From CAWKMN01 sp963850765 (GTDB lineage Bacteria > Chloroflexota > Anaerolineae > Aggregatilineales > Aggregatilineaceae): a stretch of 64,000 nucleotides of DNA. Of the stretch, positions 36,172 through 45,525 are shown one piece after another. Made by a program: the position numbers and the translations under genes. The notes under the pieces are model-generated. The model did no database searches. It was given only the letters and a program-made list of their open reading frames with translations, and was not told where the DNA came from. The first letter of the stretch is position 1. The number at the start of each line of letters is the position of its first letter. The stretch covers positions 372,001 through 436,000 of the forward strand of contig CAWKMN010000010.1 of assembly GCA_963850765.1 (NCBI GenBank). The letters are read 5' to 3'.

Positions 36172-38739
36172 TCACCGCACCATGACCCGGCTGCCGTCCG
36201 GCGTTTTGCTCACGACGATCTGCACCGGGAAGGCGTCGCGCAGCTCGTCAATATGCGTGATCACCAGCAGCAGATCAAACTGGTCCTGCACGGAGTTGAT
36301 CGCCTCGACCAACCGCTGCCGCCCGGAGTCATCCTGCGTGCCAAAACCCTCGTCGATGAACAGGGTGCGCAGCCGTGCCCCCGCCCGCCGGGCGAGCATC
36401 TGGCTCAGCGCCACGCGGAGCGCGAAGTTCACGCGGAACGCTTCGCCGCCCGAATAGGACTCGTAATTGCGCGTGCCCAGTTCATCGCTGATCAGCACTT
36501 CGAGCGTTTCGGAGACGCCGCCGGTTTTTTTCTCTTTCTGCGTATCGAGCCGGACATGCATCCGCCCATCGGTCATGCGGGTGAGCAGATAATTGGCTTC
36601 CTCTTCCAGTTCGGGGATCGCCGCCTCGATGATCATGGCCGGCACGCCGTTTTTGCCAAACGCGGCGCGAAGCTCTTCGTAGATGCTCTTATCGCCGCTC
36701 AGGCGGGTGCGGCGCTCTTCCAGCGAGGCTTTGCGCTGGCGCGCGTGTTCCAGGGCATTGAGCCCCTGCTGCACGCGCGTCACCTGTTCGAGCGCGAGCC
36801 GTTCTTCGGTGCGGCGCTTGCGCAGATCATCCTCGCGGCGGCGCGCTTCGTCCACCTTTTCTTTCAGCGCCTCGATCTCGACCTGTGCGGCGGCGGCTTC
36901 CTCCTGTTCTTCGACCAGCGCATCGATCCAGCGCTGGCGGCGGGTTTCGAGGTTCTGCACCGAGGTCTCAATGTCGGGCACCTGGGTCAGCGCCACTTCC
37001 AGATCGCGCTGGCGGCTGTCGTAGTCGGCGTAGACGGTCAGCGTCTCACGGGCGGCGGTGTGCGCGTCCGAATCGTAGCCGAGGGTGTCGATCTCACTTT
37101 GAATCAAGTCGCGCTGCGCCTGAAGTTCCTGTGCGTAGTCGCCCTGGTCGAGCATCCCCTCGATCACTGCCAGTTCGGACCGTTCCACCTGAAGCTGATC
37201 GGCGGCGGTCTGCGAGTCCTCAGTCAGCGCTTCGAGCTTGCCGGCGCGCTCGCGCAGCATCAGCAGGCGTTCGAGTTCCACGTCAATCGCGGCGATCTCG
37301 GCGCGGTCGGCTTTGATCAGGTCCCCGATGGTTTTGCGGCGGTTCTCGTTCGCGCGGAAGGTATCGCCGCGCAGGGTGCCCTCCGTTTGCAGCTCGTCCA
37401 GCAGGGTCATCTTATGCTCTTCGCCGAGCGGCTGACCGCACAGCGGACACACCGCCTCCGCCGCCTGGACCGTCTCGATCCGCGTTTTGATGGCCTGCAT
37501 CTCGGTGAAAAGCGCTTTGTTCTCGGCTTGCAGCGCGGCGTTCTCTTCGTTGAGCGCGTTAATCACTTCACGCAGTTCGTCGCGGTGAGTCCCCATGGTT
37601 TCCAGGCGCTCAACCTCGGCGCGCACGTCGGCCAGATCGGCGTGGAGCGCACCCAGTTCGGCGGCGCTGCGTTCGGCGGCTTCGATGCGCGTGCGGTGGG
37701 CGGTCGCCTGGTTTTCGAGTTCGGCGCGCGCGGCCTGGATGCGCCGGTCGGTGTCGTTGAGGCGATCCTTGATGGCGCTCATGACCTGCAATTTTTCGCC
37801 CAACTGCTGATCGGCTTCGCGCGCCGCCTGAAGATAGGCAAAGCCCGCCTGGATCGTGTCCTGCTCCGCGATGATGCCGGCCAGCCGGTCAAGCTGCTGG
37901 TGGTGGCGCTCCAGATCCAGCTCGATGTCGCGCAGGTCGCGCTCGCGCTGCTTGATGCGGTGTTCCGCCTGGGCCAGCCGCGCGTTGGCTGCGTTCATTT
38001 GCTCCTGTGCCCCAGCGACCTCCTGGAAGCGCACTTCGGCTTCTTCGCGCAGCAGCGACGCATCGACGTGGGCGGCCTGTGCGGCTTCCAGATCCCGGCG
38101 GAGCGCGGGTTCCTCGGCTTCCTGTTGGGCGATATCGTCCAGCACGGCGGCGATCGTCATCAATTCCTGATCGATCTGGCGCAGGCGCTCTTTGGCGGTT
38201 TCTTCATATTTCTGCCACTGTTCCAGCCCGAGAATATCCGCCAGGATCTCTTTGCGTTTGGCGGGCGTCTTGACGGTGAACGCGTCGGCCTGCCCCTGCT
38301 GCAAAAAGGCCGAATGCACAAAGGTGTCGTAATCCAGCCGCAGCAGTTCGACAATCTTATCCTGGGTTTCGGTCAATGACGGCGCGGAGAGCGGCTGCCA
38401 GCGTTCCTCGTTCTCGTCCCACACGAACAGATCGAGCAGGCTGCGTCCCGCGCTGCGCGGCGTTTTGGGCTTCTGGCGCTGGCGCACCACCCGGTACAGG
38501 GTTTCCCCCTGCAAAAAATCAAGCTGGACGTGCATCTCGGTCTGACCCTGGTAGATCAGATCATCAGCACTGGCGCAGCGCGCCTTGCCCCACAGCACCC
38601 ACGTGATCGCATCCAGCAGTGAGCTTTTGCCTGCGCCGTTGGGCCCGGTCAGGCAGGCCAGATGCATCCCATCAAAAATCACGGGGTCGGGCTGGCGGTA
38701 CGCGATGAAATTTCGGATTTCGAGTCGAGTTGGTAGCAT
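36172..38739 (-). CDS. sbcC: SbcC/Rad50-like exonuclease ATPase subunit
   Basis: About 855 residues. The N-terminal ATPase half has Walker A LTGPNGAGKSSLLDAI and the Q-loop region VHSAFLQQGQADAFTVK. Two long coiled-coil arms meet at a zinc hook, VCPLCGQPLGEEHK, at about residue 430. The C-terminal half has the ABC signature YSGGEAFRVNFALRVAL, Walker B LRTLFIDEGFGTQDD and the H-loop VITHIDEL. It pairs with SbcD to process DNA ends and hairpins. ATG 38739 is used: it follows the stop of the kinase-like gene by one base (TGATATG), which indicates coupling. ATG 38757 is in frame but lies inside that gene. Confidence 0.92.
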   Translation of the reverse strand: MLPTRLEIRNFIAYRQPDPVIFDGMHLACLTGPNGAGKSSLLDAITWVLWGKARCASADDLIYQGQTEMHVQLDFLQGETLYRVVRQRQKPKTPRSAGRSLLDLFVWDENEERWQPLSAPSLTETQDKIVELLRLDYDTFVHSAFLQQGQADAFTVKTPAKRKEILADILGLEQWQKYEETAKERLRQIDQELMTIAAVLDDIAQQEAEEPALRRDLEAAQAAHVDASLLREEAEVRFQEVAGAQEQMNAANARLAQAEHRIKQRERDLRDIELDLERHHQQLDRLAGIIAEQDTIQAGFAYLQAAREADQQLGEKLQVMSAIKDRLNDTDRRIQAARAELENQATAHRTRIEAAERSAAELGALHADLADVRAEVERLETMGTHRDELREVINALNEENAALQAENKALFTEMQAIKTRIETVQAAEAVCPLCGQPLGEEHKMTLLDELQTEGTLRGDTFRANENRRKTIGDLIKADRAEIAAIDVELERLLMLRERAGKLEALTEDSQTAADQLQVERSELAVIEGMLDQGDYAQELQAQRDLIQSEIDTLGYDSDAHTAARETLTVYADYDSRQRDLEVALTQVPDIETSVQNLETRRQRWIDALVEEQEEAAAAQVEIEALKEKVDEARRREDDLRKRRTEERLALEQVTRVQQGLNALEHARQRKASLEERRTRLSGDKSIYEELRAAFGKNGVPAMIIEAAIPELEEEANYLLTRMTDGRMHVRLDTQKEKKTGGVSETLEVLISDELGTRNYESYSGGEAFRVNFALRVALSQMLARRAGARLRTLFIDEGFGTQDDSGRQRLVEAINSVQDQFDLLLVITHIDELRDAFPVQIVVSKTPDGSRVMVR

Positions 38740-38740
38740 A

Positions 38741-39589
38741 TCACATCCCCACGGCATGTACGGGTAAAATCACCCAGAAGGTGCAGCCTTCGTTGCGGGC
38801 GCTCTCCACGTCGATGCGCCCATCGTGCAGATCGATAATTCGTTTCGCCAGGGCCAGCCCCAGGCCGATGCTGCCGGGGCTCGGATAATCGGCGCGGTTG
38901 GCCCACCAGAATCGCTTGAAGATATGCGGGCGGTCATCGGGATCAATGCCGATGCCATTATCACGCACTTCGAGCACCGCGTCGGTCTGATCCTGCGTAT
39001 AGGTTGCCACGGTGATCGACCCACCCTGCGGCGTAAAGTCGAGCGCGTTCGCCACAATCGCGCCAATCGCATTCTTGAGCAGAAATGGATCCGCCAGCAC
39101 GTGCGGCCCGTCCGCCTGTGGGTGAAAGCTCAGGGTGTGGCGGCGCTGACCGGCCAGCGGCACGAAGCGATCCACGACCTGCTGCGCGATCTGGCTCAGG
39201 TTGGCCGGTGTGCGGTCGATTGCGCTCAGATGGTCGAGGCGGACCATCAGCAGCATATTGTCAAACAGCCGTTCCAGCGTGGCGATCTGCACCTCGAGCA
39301 TCTGCCACTGCTGCTGCTGCACGGCTTCCGCCGGGATGCTGCGCAGGGCGAGCACGCTGGCCCTGAGCACGGTCAGGGGCGCGGTTACAAACCCGGCCAG
39401 ATTGCTGAGAAAGCTTTTCAGCGCCGCCGCCTTGACTTCGTCAATGGCCAGTTCGAGCGCGCGCTGGCCGGAGCGTTTGTATTCCTCCTGCGCGGCTTCC
39501 AGCGCCGCGATCCGCTCGTGGGCCAACGCCAGCTCGGTCAGCAGATGGACGTCGTCGGGTTTGTTCGGGTCGTGCATCGTTTCGCGCAT
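38741..39589 (-). CDS. Histidine kinase-like protein lacking the phospho-acceptor histidine
   Basis: 282 residues, soluble. A coiled coil (HERIAALEAAQEEYKRSGQR) is followed by a HisKA-like segment SFLSNLAGFVTAPLTVL (residues 59-75) in which Gly66 stands where the conserved His of SHELRTPL belongs. The ATP-binding domain is complete: N box NAIGAIVANALDF, DNGIGIDPDDRPHIF, FKRFWW and GSIGLGLALAKRII. It can probably bind ATP but cannot autophosphorylate on the usual residue. The gene sits between sbcD and sbcC on the same strand, coupled to sbcC. Start ATG 39589; ATG 39577 is an alternative. Confidence 0.82.
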   Translation of the reverse strand: MRETMHDPNKPDDVHLLTELALAHERIAALEAAQEEYKRSGQRALELAIDEVKAAALKSFLSNLAGFVTAPLTVLRASVLALRSIPAEAVQQQQWQMLEVQIATLERLFDNMLLMVRLDHLSAIDRTPANLSQIAQQVVDRFVPLAGQRRHTLSFHPQADGPHVLADPFLLKNAIGAIVANALDFTPQGGSITVATYTQDQTDAVLEVRDNGIGIDPDDRPHIFKRFWWANRADYPSPGSIGLGLALAKRIIDLHDGRIDVESARNEGCTFWVILPVHAVGM

Positions 39590-39613
39590 CGTCCTTACGG
39601 GTTATGATGGTTT

Positions 39614-39780
39614 TAAGTCGTGAGTCATGAGTTTTGAGTTCGTCGACGTTCAGGCCTCACCCCCTCAATCCCCCTCTCCAGCCAAGCTAGAGAGGGGGAG
39701 GCGGTGATTTCTCCCCTCTCCATTGATGGAGAGGGGTCGGGGGTGAGGCTCATCACTCAAAACTCATGACTCACAACTCC
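39614..39780. repeat. Family C pair enclosing a family A repeat
   Basis: AAGTCGTGAGTCATGAGTTTT (39615-39640) and its inverted partner (about 39753-39780) enclose a 96-bp family A copy (39654-39749). Its ends GCCTCACCCCC/GGGGGTGAGGC match over 11 bp and both internal arms are perfect or nearly so. It separates sbcD from the kinase-like gene and touches the sbcD stop. Confidence 0.85.
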
Positions 39781-41024
39781 CTACAACTCCTCGGCGTTAA
39801 ATATCTGCCGGGCGTGATCGAGCAGCACGTCGATCCGATCCGATGGGATCTCGCGGCTGGCGAGATAGCGCTCCAGCAGTTGATCGGGCGCGAGTCCTTC
39901 CGGCGAGGTGCCGAGCCGCAGCCGCGCCGGGCGCTCGACATGGCGCATGATGGCCGCCACATGGTTCGCGCCAGCATCGCGCAGCGCCTGATAGAGTTCG
40001 CGCTCCTGCAGCAGCAGATCGGCTTCCGGGTCGGCGGTGAGGATCAGCCGCACGACCGCATCGGTCAGATCGTGCCGCGCGATCTCGTCCATCACTTTAC
40101 GGGTCGGGTTGCCGGAGTGACGCACATCCACGCGCAGCGTCGCAAACGGGCGGCAGTTCACCGCGATAAATTCCCAGGATGCGTGTCCCCGCGCGACTTC
40201 CGCCCACACAAACCCTTTCGGATCGGCTTCTTCGCCAAAGTCGATGCGTTCCAGGCTGCCGCTGTAGATCACGGGCGGCGATCCGGGGCGGTTGGGCGTG
40301 AGAGCACTGGTGTTTGTGGATATGCCCCAGCGCGACGTAATCCCAGGCCGGGTTATCCAGCACGCTCAGCATGACCGTCACATCGCGCCCCAGCATGACG
40401 CTGCGCTCGCTGCCAAACGCCGATCCGGCGACGGTGAAGTGCCCGGTCAGGATGCGCGGCATGTCGTACTGGCTGGCTTCCTCGGCCAGCGCGTCCAGGC
40501 GTGCGACAAGCGCCTGTTCGAGCGCCGCATCCATCTCCGCCACGGTGCGCCGCTCGGATACATCCACTTCGCGCAGCAGGTGATGGCGCATCGGATAGGG
40601 AGCCGTCGCCACGATCACCGGGCCCTTGCGCGTTTCGATCTGGTGCAGCCGGTATTCGCGGCCCAATGTCACATTCGGCACGTTCAACGTCTCATAGATC
40701 TCGATGCTGGACGCGCGCCGCTCAATCGATGGCAGATCGTGGTTGCCGACCAGCAGCACGACCGGGCATTTCTCGGCCAGATCCTGCACGCGGTAGGCGA
40801 ATTCGCGCTGGAAGGTGGGCGATGGGCTGCGCGACTTGAAGGCATCCCCGGCAAAGATCGCCAGATCGACCTCATGATCGCGCGCAAACACGATCATCTC
40901 GTCCATGCAGCGCAGAAAATCCACCACGCGCGAACTCACGCCGGTCTGCGGGATCGGTGCGTCCGTAGCTTTCCATGCCAATATGCACATCGGCAAAGTG
41001 TAAAAGACAGATGGGTTCGGTCAT
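39781..41024 (-). CDS. sbcD: SbcD/Mre11-like nuclease subunit (frame breaks near 40951 and 40306)
   Basis: From ATG 41024 the first frame reads TEPICLLHFADVHIGMESYG, with the first metal-binding D-x-H. It then breaks at a three-base run (40950-40952). The middle frame holds VSSRVVDFLRCMDEM, LAIFAGDAFKSR, VVLLVGNHDLPS, ILTGHFTVAGS and YVALGHIHKHQ, the metallophosphoesterase motifs in order. A second extra base at about 40306 shifts into the last frame with PPVIYSGSLERIDFGEEAD. Removing one base at each site gives a normal SbcD of about 413 residues. It is the nuclease partner of SbcC, with the kinase-like gene and a repeat between them. Confidence 0.88.
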
Positions 41025-41045
41025 ATGCTGCTCACTCTACTCTTC

Positions 41046-41243
41046 TCAGCCCTCTAACGATCGGTCGTTATGCCCAAAAGAATTGTCAGTGCGACAGTTC
41101 TCTAGTCCCAACTCGCGTGCGATGTCATCCAAGGGCCGCCCCTTCGGACGATCTTTCGAATATGCCTGCAATCGTTCGGCAATAGATGGCTTAAGCGCCA
41201 ATCCAGCATCGGGGTCATTGTTCTTCTTATTCACACCGCTCAC
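41046..41243 (-). CDS. Small protein of 65 residues coupled to the radical SAM gene
   Basis: GTG 41243 overlaps the stop of the upstream gene as GTGA, a common coupling arrangement, and the frame ends at 41046, 21 nt before the sbcD start. The protein is charged and helical (SIAERLQAYSKDRPKGRPLD, then DIARELGLEN). Its base composition is lower in GC than its neighbours, which suggests recent arrival or a fast-changing gene. I do not recognise a family; the length and the basic RPKGRPL stretch recall antitoxin-like or nucleic-acid-binding small proteins, but that is weak. It may also be a chance frame. Confidence 0.45.
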   Translation of the reverse strand: MSGVNKKNNDPDAGLALKPSIAERLQAYSKDRPKGRPLDDIARELGLENCRTDNSFGHNDRSLEG

Positions 41244-42437
41244 GGACACTGCACGATTCCCTGTGCCCACAGGCAGCCGCCGCACGTCGGGAAGGCGTTC
41301 CCATAGCAGTCCTGCTCGTTCAATTCCGAGAGCAAACAGCCGTCGCAAAACGTGCAGGGCGAAAAATCGAAGGTGCGCACGCGCTCGCGGAACGTGCCAT
41401 GCGCCGGTTCGCGCCACAGATCCAGCAGGGACGTATCGTGTACATTCCCGACGTGGTAGCCGCGTGAGACGCGCTCATAACCATGCAGATAGCCCGCGCA
41501 GGTGTGCAGCAGCGGCAGGCACGGGCTGACCCGGCCATCCCATCCGACGGCGACTGCGCCATCCACGATAAACGGGCAGTGATCCCGGCAGACTCGCGCG
41601 CGGCTCTCGCTCAGATCGGCGTTCCACGCGTGCAGCGCCGCCTGCAGTGCCTCGCCGGATAAGTGGCCGCGATCCATGCGCGGCAGATACACATCGGGCA
41701 GATCCGGCACCGGGCGGTCATCGTCGTTGCTCAGCGCCCGCGCGTACAGGATCTCGCCGCGCATCGCCTCCGTATAGGGCAGCACGTTCGTCACCATAAA
41801 TCGCGCCGCGCCGAGATCGCGCGCCAGATCGAGCAGCGCCGGCAGATCGGCAATATTGCGCCGCATGGCGACAAACGCGATCCCGATGATCGGTCCCGCG
41901 CCATTGCGCAGATCGCGCTCGTGACGCATGTCGCGCAGGCGTCGCACGTTGGCGATCACATCGGGCAGCGCCGCACCCAGCCGCACGTCCGCGTAACTCT
42001 CCGGCTTCGCGCCGTCCAGGGAAACCCACAGCGTATCCAGCCCGGCAGCGATCAGCGCCCGCGCCGTGGAGTCGGTCAGCAGCAGGCCGTTGGTAATCAG
42101 TTCGACCGGCGCGCCGCTGGCTTTCGCCGCGCGAACCATCGGCACGATCCGGGGGTGGAACAGCGGCTCGCCAAATCCGCCAAAAAAGACCGTCGGGGGG
42201 ATCGGAGCAGGCGCGCACCGCATCCAGCACCCGCGCGAACGTGGCCGGAGTCATCTCGCCGGGCGGCTCGTCCCAGGCGTTCCGAATGCAGGTGCGGCAG
42301 TTGAGATTACAGCGGCTTGTCGGCTCGACGTAGATCTTTGCCGGGAAAGCGGTACTGGCTGGCGTGGAGATTTCAGCCTGCGCGCTGCCGGCACTGCCGG
42401 TAATGCCTGCCCAATAATCGGCGGCGGAGAAGGACAT
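41240..42437 (-). CDS. Radical SAM/SPASM protein, tungsten-cofactor-maturase-like (frame break at 42195-42200)
   Basis: From ATG 42437: IYVEPTSRCNLNCRTCIRN holds the CxxxCxxC cluster for the radical SAM [4Fe-4S], followed by AWDEPPGEM. The second frame has TVFFGGFGEPLFHP, ELITNGLLL and LWVSLDGAKPESY. A Cys-rich SPASM region follows (CRDHCPFIVDG, SPCLPLLHTC, CTFCDGCLL, CYGNAFPTCGGCL). One base too many in the six-base run at 42195-42200 splits the frames; without it the join reads DPPTVFFGGFGEP. The CIRNAWDEP segment resembles maturases of tungsten-cofactor oxidoreductases, but no such oxidoreductase is in the window. It lies 9 nt after the nucleotidase gene. Confidence 0.78.
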
Positions 42438-42446
42438 CGGTCGATC

Positions 42447-43436
42447 CTATTCCAACCCGATCCGGTCGATGGCGGCCAGAATGTCATTGTGCAGAAAGCG
42501 GTTTGTGACCAGCACGCCGCGGTTATGCAACATCCGGGAGCCAGCCGTCCAGTCGATGCGCTGGCCGCGCAGATCGGTCATCCGCCCGCCGGCTTCGGAC
42601 ACGATAGCATAACCCGCCGCGTGATCCCACAGCTTTTCGCGGAAATCCGGCTCCGGCACAACCCGCAGATACACGTCGCCCATCCCGGCGGCCACCATAC
42701 CATATTTGTCCTGGCTGTCGAGGCCGCGCCGAGGAGCATCCGGTCCGCGCCCCAACGTCTGGATCACGCGGTCAAAAAAGGACATATCCGTGTGCCCAGA
42801 CTCGTAGCTGGTCAGCAGGCGGGCTTCACGCGGATCGATCACCGTCGATACCTGGATCGGCGTGGACGGCCCCCCCGCCAGCGGCTCGATGTACGCGCCT
42901 GCACCCTGCTGCGCGTAAATCAGCGCGCCGGGATCATCGGGCGGATCGGCTTCGTCGCTGTAAAAACCGGGGCTTGCCAGGACGCCCAACACCGGCTCGC
43001 CTCCCACCAGCAGACTGATCGCCACACAGTAATGCTGGCGGCGCAGAAACCCCTTGGTGCCATCAATCGGGTCCACGATCCACATACGCTCGGCGTCGTG
43101 TTGTTGCTTGCCAAAATCGAGCCACGCGCAGACCTGTTCCTCAAACACGTACCCACCCACCGCATCCGTCACAAAGCGCTGTACCAGCGCGCGCTGGTTG
43201 TCGTCCAGCAGCAGCATGAACTCTTCGGAACGCTCCTCCGAGAGCACGCCATCTTCGGGGTAGTTTTCGGCCAGCGCATTGCCAATCAACGCCTGCGACG
43301 CGTAGTCGGCCACCGTGACCGGCTCGCGGCCCTGTTTCTGCGACGGATCGACCAGTTCCGCCTGGATATTGTGGCAAATCCCCGCCGCGACACGGGCGAT
43401 CGTCTTCGCGGTTTCGAGTTCATTCTTCCAATTCAC
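42447..43436 (-). CDS. 3'(2'),5'-bisphosphate nucleotidase-like / inositol monophosphatase family
   Basis: 329 residues. Metal-binding motifs are REPVTVADYASQ, LSEERSEEF, WIVDPIDGTKGFLRR, and KLWDHAAGYAIVSEAGG near the C-terminus. The DPIDGTKGF form (rather than DPLDGTxNF) and the length fit the HAL2/CysQ nucleotidase branch, which removes the 3' phosphate from PAP made in sulfur assimilation. It is the first gene of the block leading through the radical SAM gene to sbcD. A co-functional link is not evident. Confidence 0.85.
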   Translation of the reverse strand: MNWKNELETAKTIARVAAGICHNIQAELVDPSQKQGREPVTVADYASQALIGNALAENYPEDGVLSEERSEEFMLLLDDNQRALVQRFVTDAVGGYVFEEQVCAWLDFGKQQHDAERMWIVDPIDGTKGFLRRQHYCVAISLLVGGEPVLGVLASPGFYSDEADPPDDPGALIYAQQGAGAYIEPLAGGPSTPIQVSTVIDPREARLLTSYESGHTDMSFFDRVIQTLGRGPDAPRRGLDSQDKYGMVAAGMGDVYLRVVPEPDFREKLWDHAAGYAIVSEAGGRMTDLRGQRIDWTAGSRMLHNRGVLVTNRFLHNDILAAIDRIGLE

Positions 43437-43584
43437 ACAGGATCTCCATCGGCGTCGAAAATGTTTTCTATGGAGTTATTGTAACGTAGGATCGGCGGGG
43501 TTGGAAAATTGAGGATGGTTTTGAGAGGAAAATCTTCGCTCCTTTTCGGTGCTCTGGCCGATAAAGATCGGGAGACAGGATTCC

Positions 43585-43795
43585 CGTTGGGGCGACGCGA
43601 TGGGTCGCTCTGGGCGGGTTTGTCACCCCACCGTTAACTCATGCCTGGAGCCTGTTATGCACTTTAAGCGTCGACGAACAGGTATTTTTCCCGTGCGTTT
43701 ACCCCTCCTTAAATCCCTCCCCGTAAACGGAGAGGGACTTGCGGCGCTCCCCTTTCTCCGCGTGCGGGGAGAAGGGGCCGGGGGATAGGGGTAAA
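43585..43795. repeat. Family B-like unit and family A' repeat
   Basis: A decayed B unit (GGGGCGACGCG to GTTTGTCACCCC, about 43590-43632) and a complete A' copy (43698-43795) with TTTACCCCT/AGGGGTAAA ends and two internal arms. Nothing else is seen in the 400-bp gap. Confidence 0.75.
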
Positions 43796-43833
43796 AAAGT
43801 GCATTACACGCTCTAGACGAAACCGCCGCGGCG

Positions 43834-44586
43834 TTACCCCGGCACCGGGGCACTATTCTCCAATGCCGTGATCCGCATATAGGCTTTCTCCTGCGGGCTG
43901 AGATCCGGCGGGTAATTGGTTTCGTCGTAGGTTTCCAGGATACGATAGCCCTCTTTCACGTAACTGCGGACGGTGTGCGCGCTGATGCCCATTTCGTCGG
44001 CGGCCAGTTCAGCCGACATGCCCTCGACCACGCACAGGCGGAGCGCCTCATGCACGCGCGGCGTCAGATCAGGATACTCGCGCTGCTCCGGCACGACAGC
44101 CGCGCGGAACAGCCGCCCATCGAACTCGTCCTTCAGCGCCTCTTTGACCCCGCGCGTCACCACAAAATCGTGCTTCTGCGCCCAGCAGATCGCCGATGCC
44201 AGCCGGATGCGCAGTTCGTTGCGCAGCAGGTAGCCGTTGGCGCGGGCTCGTTCGACCGCCCGCACCGTATCCAAATTCAGCCGCCGTTCCAGCACCAGCG
44301 TCATCACCCGGGGAATCGTGTCTTCGAGCAGCAGGATCAATTGGGCCAATTCGTCGGGTGTCTCGGCGGACATGGAGTCGAGCAGCACCACATCCGGCCA
44401 CTGGCTTTGATCGACGGCATTCACATACGCCATCACCGAATCGAGTGTTTCCGCCAGATGCACTACCCGCGTGCGGCGATCCCAGGCCAGGTAGCTGTTG
44501 ATCGCCTGACGCGAATAAAAATCGGAGTCGAGAACGAGCACCTTCAGATTCGTCATCGGTATGTTGCTGGACTTTTTCGTGGCCAT
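43834..44586 (-). CDS. Response-regulator-like protein with C-terminal LuxR-type HTH
   Basis: 250 residues. The N-terminal receiver-like domain starts LKVLVLDSDFYSRQAI and has PDVVLLDSM with the likely phospho-acceptor Asp; the usual Lys of KP(F/Y) is not obvious. A linker helix region (about 120-175) leads to LTPRVHEALRLCVVEGMSAE and LAADEMGISAHTVRSYVKEG, a LuxR/sigma4-like helix-turn-helix. It likely regulates transcription; whether it is phosphorylated is uncertain. It is 24 nt downstream of the DUF3891 gene and probably shares its transcript. The only full kinase nearby is at 46823. Confidence 0.75.
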   Translation of the reverse strand: MATKKSSNIPMTNLKVLVLDSDFYSRQAINSYLAWDRRTRVVHLAETLDSVMAYVNAVDQSQWPDVVLLDSMSAETPDELAQLILLLEDTIPRVMTLVLERRLNLDTVRAVERARANGYLLRNELRIRLASAICWAQKHDFVVTRGVKEALKDEFDGRLFRAAVVPEQREYPDLTPRVHEALRLCVVEGMSAELAADEMGISAHTVRSYVKEGYRILETYDETNYPPDLSPQEKAYMRITALENSAPVPG

Positions 44587-44610
44587 CCTACCTTGTTCCT
44601 CTCTCTGGCT

Positions 44611-45393
44611 TCAGGCCGGTCTTATTTCAAATACCAGCGGCCGGTATGGGACGTCGTCCAGAGCTTTTTGCAGGGCGGCGTCATCGCCAAACGGTGCGCC
44701 GATCACCTGACGGGCATCGAGCCATAACATCAGTGGGGCGTCCAGAGGAAACGGATCGATCAGCATCCCGCGCGGGCCGTTCGCGGCCAGCCGCAGCGTA
44801 CCCCGGTGTCCGGTGGCCAGCGGCACATCATCGACGGCCTGCTCAAAAACCGGGCTGGCGCACAGCATCAGCGACAGATAGTCCCACACCTGGAGCAGCC
44901 GCAGATTATCGGATAGCTGTTCGGGTTCGACGGCCAGCGCGTAACGCGGGTGATCCTTCAGCACGGCGATCAGATCCGTGTGCCAGTGGTAGCGCGCGTC
45001 CAGAAAGGCCCGGATGCGCATGCGATCCGCCGCGGGGTCATCCAGATAGAGCAGGCGTTGTTCATACAGGGCCGCGCAGTGCAGGCTGGTCAGCAGGCCG
45101 GCATAGCGGTTCATATCGAACACGGCTTCAATGCTGCTGCGCCAGATGTCAAAATGCTCGTCCAGATCCATCTCGGTAAAGGTGCGCGGCAGACCCTGCG
45201 TATTGATGCGAGGTCGCCGCTCGGCCTTCACCCAGCCAGCATCATGGAAGGTGGCCGCCAGCAGCAGTTCCGCACGAGGGCTTAACTCCTTGCCGTCACC
45301 GCCGATCCAGTGTTCGGCGATCTGGCCGGCAATATGCGCGTGAGCCGCCTGATGGATGCACCAGGTCGCGTCGGCCTCTTCCCGTCGAATCAT
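44611..45393 (-). CDS. DUF3891-family protein
   Basis: 260 residues from ATG 45393, chosen because AGGAGGA lies 8 nt upstream. The features match DUF3891: CIHQAAHAHIAGQIAEHW, AATFHDAGW (an HD-like pair), PRTFTEMDLDEHFDIWR, then SLHCAALYE and LQVWDYLSLMLC. The His and Asp residues resemble an HD hydrolase core, so a metal-dependent hydrolase is possible, but no activity is established for the family that I can name. It is transcribed divergently from the GT4 gene. Confidence 0.75.
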   Translation of the reverse strand: MIRREEADATWCIHQAAHAHIAGQIAEHWIGGDGKELSPRAELLLAATFHDAGWVKAERRPRINTQGLPRTFTEMDLDEHFDIWRSSIEAVFDMNRYAGLLTSLHCAALYEQRLLYLDDPAADRMRIRAFLDARYHWHTDLIAVLKDHPRYALAVEPEQLSDNLRLLQVWDYLSLMLCASPVFEQAVDDVPLATGHRGTLRLAANGPRGMLIDPFPLDAPLMLWLDARQVIGAPFGDDAALQKALDDVPYRPLVFEIRPA

Positions 45394-45472
45394 GCTGGTT
45401 CTTCCTCCTGCACCCCAAACTTTAGGGCTCTTGGGCAAGTGTACCACCAATTGCCGAGACCGTGTAGTGGAT

Positions 45473-45501
45473 TTGACGCCGCGCCCACCCGTTTGTACAC
45501 T
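45473..45501 (+). promoter_or_regulatory. Promoter of the GT4/hybrid kinase operon
   Basis: TTGACG (45473-45478), 17-nt spacer, TACACT (45496-45501), then a Shine-Dalgarno GAGGAGA 8 nt before ATG 45526. The leader is about 18 nt. Confidence 0.65.
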
Positions 45502-45525
45502 GTGGAGTAATGAGGAGATTCACCC

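Noticed and set aside
35830..38379. Plus-strand open frame of 849 codons
   Set aside because: Antisense shadow of sbcC. Its composition mirrors the coiled coil (long runs of L, F and Q) and it has no recognisable domain.
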